A stretch of DNA of 10,390 nucleotides from JADCCX01 sp031378805 (GTDB lineage Bacteria; Pseudomonadota; Alphaproteobacteria; Rhizobiales; Beijerinckiaceae): positions 1-10,390 of the forward strand of contig JANNEO010000015.1 of the NCBI GenBank assembly GCA_031378805.1, in the 5' to 3' direction. Shown one piece after another: positions 6,557-10,390 of this stretch. The position numbers and the translations under genes are program-made. The number at the start of each line of letters is the position of its first letter. Position 1 is the first letter of the stretch. The notes under the pieces were generated by a model. The model searched no databases. It saw only the letters and a program-made list of their open reading frames with translations, and was not told where the DNA came from.

Positions 6557-7542
6557 CAGCCCCCCTGGTCGAGATGCAGAATCCGCTTGTTGAGATGAAC
6601 AACGTGACGGTGCGCTTCTCTGGTGAGCGCAATGTGTATGCCGTCAACGGCGTGAGCTTCCAGCTTGAGGCAGGCGAGACATTGTCGATCCTGGGCGAAA
6701 GCGGCTCGGGCAAGAGCGTGACGCTGAAGACGCTGCTGCGCTTGCTGCCGGAGAACCGGACCACCATCGGCGGTGCCATCCGCGTCAATGGCACCGATGT
6801 GCTTTCGCTCAACGGCAAGGCGCTGGCGGACCATCGCGGCGGCATGGTGTCGATGATCTTCCAGGATCCCATGCTGGCGCTCGATCCGGTCTACACGATT
6901 GGCGACCAGATCGCGGAATCGGTCATGCGGCACGAAGGGTGTGGCTCGCGCGAGGGCCAGTCCCGGGCACTGGAGATGCTGACGCGGGTGCGAATCCCCT
7001 CCCCCGAACGCCGCCTCAAGGCCTATCCGCACGAGATGTCCGGCGGAATGCGGCAGCGGGCCATGATTGCGCTCGCACTGGCCTGCCGTCCTAAGCTCCT
7101 GCTCGCGGATGAGCCGACGACGGCGCTGGACGCCACCGTGCAGATCCAGATCCTGCTGCTGCTGCGCGAATTGCAGCGGGAGTTCGGCATGGGCATGATC
7201 TTCGTCACCCACGACATCGGCGTGGCGGTGGAAGTGTCGGACCGGGTCGCGGTGATGTATGCGGGCCAGTTCGTCGAGACTGGCAGCATCCGCGACATCA
7301 TCCGCGATCCGCGCCATCCCTATACCCGTGGCCTGTTGGCGGCGAACCTGCATGGCGCAGTGAAGGGAGCGACGCTCGACGCGATTCCCGGTGCGCCGCC
7401 ACCCTTGGAAACAGTTCCTGTGGCCTGCTCCTTCGCGCCGCGCTGCGCCCTCAAGGAGCCACGCTGCGAAAGCGGCCCGCCACCTGCCATCCAGCTTGGC
7501 AAGGACAGAGTGGTGCGCTGCATCCATGCGGAACGGCGCTGA
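6553..7542 (+). CDS. ABC transporter ATP-binding protein, OppD/DppD type
   Basis: This is the second ATPase subunit, 329 residues, and the last gene of the tightly overlapping importer block. The start at ATG 6553 gives a 4-bp overlap with the previous gene. Motifs are Walker A GESGSGKSV (48-56), Q104 in the Q-loop, signature MSGGM (162-166), Walker B LLLADE (182-187) and H-loop H220. The MSGGMRQR variant is typical of OppD. Cysteines at 292, 298, 305 and 323 repeat the four-cysteine C-terminal pattern seen in its partner. The N-terminus carries a short internal repeat (PLVEMQN then PLVEMNN, residues 4-17), so M8 and M15 are possible alternative starts, the latter close to where the family domain usually begins. 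No terminator-like hairpin with a T-run follows the gene. Confidence 0.95.
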   Translation: MTAPLVEMQNPLVEMNNVTVRFSGERNVYAVNGVSFQLEAGETLSILGESGSGKSVTLKTLLRLLPENRTTIGGAIRVNGTDVLSLNGKALADHRGGMVSMIFQDPMLALDPVYTIGDQIAESVMRHEGCGSREGQSRALEMLTRVRIPSPERRLKAYPHEMSGGMRQRAMIALALACRPKLLLADEPTTALDATVQIQILLLLRELQREFGMGMIFVTHDIGVAVEVSDRVAVMYAGQFVETGSIRDIIRDPRHPYTRGLLAANLHGAVKGATLDAIPGAPPPLETVPVACSFAPRCALKEPRCESGPPPAIQLGKDRVVRCIHAERR

Positions 7543-7565
7543 TCTGCGCCCCGACGGCCTTCCGC

Positions 7566-7594
7566 CTTGACGTGCCCCCCGCAGCTTCTAGACT
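7566..7594 (+). promoter_or_regulatory. Candidate promoter for the dehydratase-RraA unit
   Basis: CTTGAC at 7566-7571 and CTAGAC at 7588-7593 are 16 bp apart. This resembles the alphaproteobacterial housekeeping consensus (CTTGAC, about 17 bp, CTATAT). In E. coli terms it is TTGACG, 16 bp, TAGACT. Transcription would begin near 7600, giving a leader of about 90 nt before the dehydratase. The importer may still read through, because no terminator is visible upstream. Confidence 0.4.
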
Positions 7595-7630
7595 GATGAC
7601 CCTCCCCCAAGACCGATATCGCCGGTATGG

Positions 7631-7647
7631 CAGCGGACACACCGCTG
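7631..7647 (+). promoter_or_regulatory. Small stem-loop just before the leader-ORF ribosome-binding site
   Basis: CAGCGG (7631-7636) and CCGCTG (7642-7647) form a perfect 6-bp stem with loop ACACA. It ends 4 nt before the GAGGTGA Shine-Dalgarno sequence at 7652-7658. It might modulate translation initiation. A 6-bp GC-rich inverted repeat can also arise by chance in such DNA. Confidence 0.35.
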
Positions 7648-7651
7648 GCGT

Positions 7652-7658
7652 GAGGTGA
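7652..7658 (+). promoter_or_regulatory. Strong Shine-Dalgarno that serves the leader ORF, not the dehydratase
   Basis: GAGGTGA matches seven bases of the anti-Shine-Dalgarno complement and lies 8 nt before ATG 7667. No comparable site precedes the dehydratase ATG at 7690 or the alternative ATG at 7702. Ribosomes probably load here and reach the dehydratase by coupling. Confidence 0.55.
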
Positions 7659-7666
7659 CAACGGCA

Positions 7667-7693
7667 ATGACCCAGCAGACAACACGGCCATGA
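7667..7693 (+). CDS. 8-codon leader ORF (MTQQTTRP) overlapping the dehydratase start
   Basis: ATG 7667 opens a frame of eight codons, encoding MTQQTTRP, that ends at TGA 7691-7693. That stop overlaps the dehydratase start as ATGA, the same 4-bp coupling seen three times in the importer genes upstream. It has a far better ribosome-binding site than the dehydratase itself. The peptide is too short to have a recognisable product. Its likely role is to deliver terminating ribosomes to ATG 7690, or to act as a translational sensor. Two adjacent Gln and two adjacent Thr codons are present, but no strong run of any amino acid that would indicate classical attenuation. It may instead be a coincidence of sequence. 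Confidence 0.45.
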   Translation: MTQQTTRP

Positions 7694-9426
7694 CCAAGAC
7701 GATGTCCTCCGATCAGCTGCGCTCCGCCCGCTGGTTCGCGCCCGATGATTTCCGCTCCTTCGGGCATCGCTCGCGCATGAATCAGCTCGGCTTTTCGGCG
7801 GAAGACTATGTCGGCAAGCCAGTCATCGCGGTCATCAACACCTGGTCCGAGATTCAGACCTGCCACCAGCATTTCAAGACGCGTGTGGAAGATGTGAAGC
7901 GCGGCATCCTGCAAGCCGGTGGCTTTCCCATTGAGCTTCCCGCCATCTCGCTGACCGAAGGCAAGGTCAAGCCGACCACCATGCTCTATCGCAACTTTCT
8001 GGCCATGGAGACGGAGGAACTGATCCGCTCGCATCCCGTCGATGGCGCGGTGCTGATGGGCGGCTGCGACAAGACCACACCGGGCCTGATCCTCGGTGCG
8101 ATCAGCGCCGGACTGCCAGCGATCTTCGTGCCCGCCGGGCCGATGCTGAGGGGCAACTGGAAAGGCAAGGTGCTGGGCTCAGGGTCCGATGCCTTCAAGT
8201 ATTGGGACGAGCGGCGTGCCGGCAATATCTCGGACAAGGACTGGCTGGAGATGGAGGTGGGCATCGCCCGCTCACCTGGCGTGTGCATGACGATGGGGAC
8301 AGCCTCGACCATGACTGGCCTGGCTGATGCGCTGGGCCTGTGCATACCTGGCACCTCGTCGCTGCCCGCCGTGGACAGCGGCCATGTGCGGATGTGTGCC
8401 GATGCCGGGCGGCGCATCGTGGGGATGGTCTGGGTAGACCTGACGCCGGACAAGATCCTGACTCACGCCGCCTTCCAGAACGCCATCGTCACGGCGATGG
8501 CCATGGGCTGCTCGACCAACGCCGTGATCCACATGATCGCCATGGCCCGCCGTGCGGGCCATGCCATCGGCCTCGATGATTTCGACGCGACCTCTCGCAA
8601 GGTGCCCGTGATCGCCAACGTGCGTCCCTCAGGCGATACGTATCTCATGGAGGATTTTTATTACGCCGGTGGTCTGCTCGGCCTGCTGTCTCGTCTGAAG
8701 CCCTTCCTCGACCTCACCCAGATCAACGTGATGGGACGGACCTGGGCCGAGGAACTCAAGGATGCGAAGGTCTATGATGATGACGTGATCCGCCCGCTCG
8801 ACAACGCCATCTACAACGAGGGAGCATTGGCCGTGCTCAGGGGCAATCTTGCGCCCGATGGCTGCGTGGTGAAGCCTTCCGCTGCCAAGGCGAAGTTCCT
8901 CAAGCATTCGGGCAAGGCGGTGGTGTTCGATGACTACCCGGATCTGAAGGCGAGAATCGACCAGGACGATCTCGACGTGACGGAGGATTCGGTGCTGGTG
9001 CTCAGAAACGCTGGTCCGCTCGGCGGTCCTGGAATGCCGGAGTGGGGCATGTTGCCCATTCCGAAAAAGCTGGTGAAAGCCGGTGTGCGCGACATGGTGC
9101 GCATTTCGGATGCCCGCATGAGCGGCACGAGCTACGGGGCTTGTATCCTGCATGTCTCGCCGGAGAGCTATCTCGGCGGTCCGCTGGCACTGGTGAAAAC
9201 GGGTGACATGATCACCGTGGATATTCCCGCACGCACCATCTCGCTCGACGTGCCGGAGGCGGAACTCGCGGCGCGTCGCGCGGCCTGGCCCAAGCCCCCT
9301 CCCCGGTATGGGCGCGGCTATGGCTGGATGTTCAGCCAGCACATCAAGCAGGCGCACGAGGGTTGTGACTTCGACTTCCTGGAAACCGACTTCGGTGCGC
9401 CCGTGAGCGAACCGGTAATTTTCTGA
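7690..9426 (+). CDS. IlvD/Edd-family dehydratase, sugar-acid type
   Basis: This Fe-S dehydratase, 578 residues, removes water from a 2,3-dihydroxy acid to give a 2-keto-3-deoxy acid in the cytoplasm. The N-terminus LRSARWF followed by HRSRMNQLG resembles the aldonate dehydratases (L-arabonate/D-xylonate group) rather than biosynthetic IlvD. The cluster ligands are predicted to be C58 (in SEIQTC), C126 (in GGCDKTTPG) and C199 (in SPGVC). They fall almost exactly where the three ligands of the structurally known L-arabonate dehydratase lie. E90, D127 and K128 correspond to its metal-site residues. The catalytic serine should be S478 in DARMSGTSYG, with T480 nearby. All key residues are present, so it should be active. 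The exact substrate (arabonate, xylonate, fuconate, galactonate or other) is not determined. ATG 7690 is the most upstream start in frame and lacks a good ribosome-binding site. Confidence 0.9.
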   Translation: MTKTMSSDQLRSARWFAPDDFRSFGHRSRMNQLGFSAEDYVGKPVIAVINTWSEIQTCHQHFKTRVEDVKRGILQAGGFPIELPAISLTEGKVKPTTMLYRNFLAMETEELIRSHPVDGAVLMGGCDKTTPGLILGAISAGLPAIFVPAGPMLRGNWKGKVLGSGSDAFKYWDERRAGNISDKDWLEMEVGIARSPGVCMTMGTASTMTGLADALGLCIPGTSSLPAVDSGHVRMCADAGRRIVGMVWVDLTPDKILTHAAFQNAIVTAMAMGCSTNAVIHMIAMARRAGHAIGLDDFDATSRKVPVIANVRPSGDTYLMEDFYYAGGLLGLLSRLKPFLDLTQINVMGRTWAEELKDAKVYDDDVIRPLDNAIYNEGALAVLRGNLAPDGCVVKPSAAKAKFLKHSGKAVVFDDYPDLKARIDQDDLDVTEDSVLVLRNAGPLGGPGMPEWGMLPIPKKLVKAGVRDMVRISDARMSGTSYGACILHVSPESYLGGPLALVKTGDMITVDIPARTISLDVPEAELAARRAAWPKPPPRYGRGYGWMFSQHIKQAHEGCDFDFLETDFGAPVSEPVIF

Positions 9427-9461
9427 GTGGCGCTGCGCCGAAGCAAGCTTGAGCCACGGAT

Positions 9462-9468
9462 AGAAAGG
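9462..9468 (+). promoter_or_regulatory. Shine-Dalgarno of the RraA-like gene
   Basis: AGAAAGG lies 8 nt before ATG 9477 and supports that start. The 50-nt gap after the dehydratase stop shows no terminator with a T-run, so the two genes are probably co-transcribed. Confidence 0.45.
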
Positions 9469-9476
9469 CCGCGAAC

Positions 9477-10193
9477 ATGCCCCTCTCCCCCACCACCCGC
9501 GCGGCCCTGATGAAGGTCTCCGTCGCCACGCTCTGCACCGCCCTGTTCAAGCGCGGCCTGCGCAACCAGTTCATCCAGGATGTGCGTCCGCTGAACCCGA
9601 ACGGACCGACCATGGTCGGTGAGGCCTTCACGCTGCGCTACATGCCTGCACGCGAGGACAGGAATGGCATCGCCGTGTTCCAGAATCGCGACCACCCCCA
9701 GCGCAAGGCGGTGGAGGATTGCCCGCCCGGCGCAGTCATGGTGATCGACAGCCGCAAGGATGCCCGCGCCGCAAGCGCAGGGGGCATCCTCGTGGCGCGG
9801 CTGATGAAGCGCGGTGTCGCCGGTATTGTCACCGATGGCGGATTCCGGGACAGTCCGGAAATCGCGGACTATGCCATGCCTGCCTATCATGCCCGCCCTT
9901 CCGCACCCACCAACCTCACCTTGCATGAAGCCATCGAGATCAATGGCCCCATCGGGTGTGGCGATGCCCCGGTGTTTCCGGGCGACGTGATCGTTGGTGA
10001 CCGGGAAGGCGTGATCGTGATCCCCGCACACATCGCGGACGAGGTTGCGGCAGAAGCCACCGAGATGACCGTTTACGAGGATTTCGTGCAGGAAAAGGTG
10101 ATGGAGGGGCGCTCGATCCTCGGCCTCTACCCACCCACCGATCCACAGTCGAAGCTGGATTTCGAGGCGTGGCGCAAGGCCCGTCGGCGATAG
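9477..10193 (+). CDS. RraA-fold protein (HMG aldolase / RraA-like family), 238 residues
   Basis: This belongs to the superfamily that includes E. coli RraA (an RNase E inhibitor of about 161 residues) and 4-hydroxy-4-methyl-2-oxoglutarate aldolase, a metal-dependent pyruvate-releasing enzyme. Visible hallmarks are GVAGIVTDGGFRDSPE (residues 113-128) with the pyruvate-binding R124 and metal-binding D125, and the PGDVIVGDREGVIVIP segment (168-183). The aldolase motif is D/E-X20-R-D-X2-E/D. Here R124, D125 and E128 are kept, but the leading acidic residue is G103 (in ASAGGIL). At 238 residues it matches the enzyme branch better than the RNase regulator branch. Its place directly after a sugar-acid dehydratase suggests it acts on the 2-keto-3-deoxy product, perhaps as an aldolase, isomerase or decarboxylase. 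That is inference. Automatic names such as regulator of RNase E would probably mislead. Confidence 0.85.
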   Translation: MPLSPTTRAALMKVSVATLCTALFKRGLRNQFIQDVRPLNPNGPTMVGEAFTLRYMPAREDRNGIAVFQNRDHPQRKAVEDCPPGAVMVIDSRKDARAASAGGILVARLMKRGVAGIVTDGGFRDSPEIADYAMPAYHARPSAPTNLTLHEAIEINGPIGCGDAPVFPGDVIVGDREGVIVIPAHIADEVAAEATEMTVYEDFVQEKVMEGRSILGLYPPTDPQSKLDFEAWRKARRR

Positions 10194-10214
10194 ATCGAAG
10201 AGCACTCCGGATCG

Positions 10215-10250
10215 TTCCTGTTGGCGCGGAGCACGCTACCGGGACAGGAA
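10215..10250. terminator. Possible weak bidirectional terminator between convergent genes
   Basis: TTCCTGT (10215-10221) and ACAGGAA (10244-10250) are perfect inverted repeats, with a 22-nt interval that can form a short inner GCG/CGC helix. The element sits in the 67-nt gap between the RraA-like gene and the convergent gene, where a terminator is expected. No T-run follows on either strand, so it is not a textbook intrinsic terminator. Confidence 0.3.
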
Positions 10251-10260
10251 TTGACTGATC

Positions 10261-10390
10261 TCAGGCCGCGCGTTCCGCTTCATCGGGCACGACACGGCGC
10301 GATGCAAACAGCGGCGATGTGGCGCTGGCCACTGCGATATCATGGGCCGCCAGTTGCAAGGCCGGCAGGAATGCCTGGAATTGCTCGGCA
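10261..10390 (-). CDS. C-terminal end of an unidentified convergent gene (runs off the right edge)
   Basis: Reading the minus strand from 10389, an open frame of 42 codons ends at a TGA (complement of TCA 10261-10263). It begins AEQFQAFLPALQLAAHDIA and ends DEAERAA. It is convergent with the RraA-like gene and ends 67 nt from it. The composition looks coding: the frame is free of stops, whereas the neighbouring minus frame beginning at 10390 hits a stop after 16 codons. The FLPALQLAAHDIA helix resembles C-terminal helices of IclR-type regulators, which often lie beside sugar-acid catabolic operons, but 42 residues are too few to identify the family. Confidence 0.45.
   Translation of the reverse strand, partial: AEQFQAFLPALQLAAHDIAVASATSPLFASRRVVPDEAERAA

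Noticed and set aside
288..7542. Confident annotation as a dipeptide/oligopeptide transporter
   Set aside because: Family membership alone does not give the ligand. The linked enzymes act on sugar-acid-like compounds, so a peptide substrate is not supported.
7690..9426. Biosynthetic dihydroxy-acid dehydratase (ilvD) for branched-chain amino acids
   Set aside because: The LRSARWF...HRSRM N-terminus and the operon context fit the sugar-acid dehydratase branch, and no other branched-chain biosynthesis gene is nearby.
9477..10193. RNase E activity regulator RraA in the strict sense
   Set aside because: At 238 residues it is much longer than E. coli RraA, keeps R and D of the enzyme motif and sits in a catabolic operon, so only the fold relationship is claimed.
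1..10390. CRISPR array, tRNA, rRNA or riboswitch
   Set aside because: No spaced repeats of CRISPR type, no cloverleaf and no recognisable riboswitch core were seen. The direct repeats present are contiguous, without spacers.

Overview
The window is GC-rich DNA, probably from an alphaproteobacterium. The evidence is codon usage, an Opp/Dpp-type catabolic operon, a CTTGAC-type promoter candidate and an IS30-like insertion sequence end; this taxonomic call is an inference. All complete genes lie on the + strand. They look like one accessory nutrient-uptake and catabolism cluster, flanked on the left by a mobile-element remnant and on the right by the tail of a convergent gene.

Layout. Positions 1-97 are the C-terminal end of an IS30-type transposase, followed by a probable terminal inverted repeat. 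Positions 164-220 hold a 19-bp tandem repeat directly in front of the operon. Two paralogous periplasmic solute-binding proteins of the SBP_bac_5 family follow (288-1937 and 2075-3673). They are separated by a 137-nt spacer full of short tandem repeats and a strong 13-bp stem-loop. Next comes a complete importer: permease B (3700-4653), permease C (4650-5534), an OppF-like ATPase (5531-6556) and an OppD-like ATPase (6553-7542). These four genes are joined by three successive 4-bp ATGA overlaps. After a 147-nt gap with a promoter-like sequence, a small hairpin and an 8-codon leader ORF come an IlvD/Edd-family dehydratase (7690-9426) and an RraA-fold protein (9477-10193). The left-over 10261-10390 carries the 3' end of a minus-strand gene.

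How it fits together. The importer is of the oligopeptide/opine/oligosaccharide class. The two enzymes downstream are a sugar-acid-type dehydratase and a protein related to pyruvate-releasing class II aldolases. A reasonable reading is uptake of a sugar acid or a conjugate of one, dehydration to a 2-keto-3-deoxy acid, then processing by the RraA-like protein. The substrate is not readable from the sequence. The RraA-like protein lacks the acidic residue of the aldolase motif, so its reaction is open.

The points most worth follow-up are that altered active-site motif, the leader ORF coupled to the dehydratase start, the structured spacer between the two binding-protein genes, and the repeat array at the IS/operon junction.
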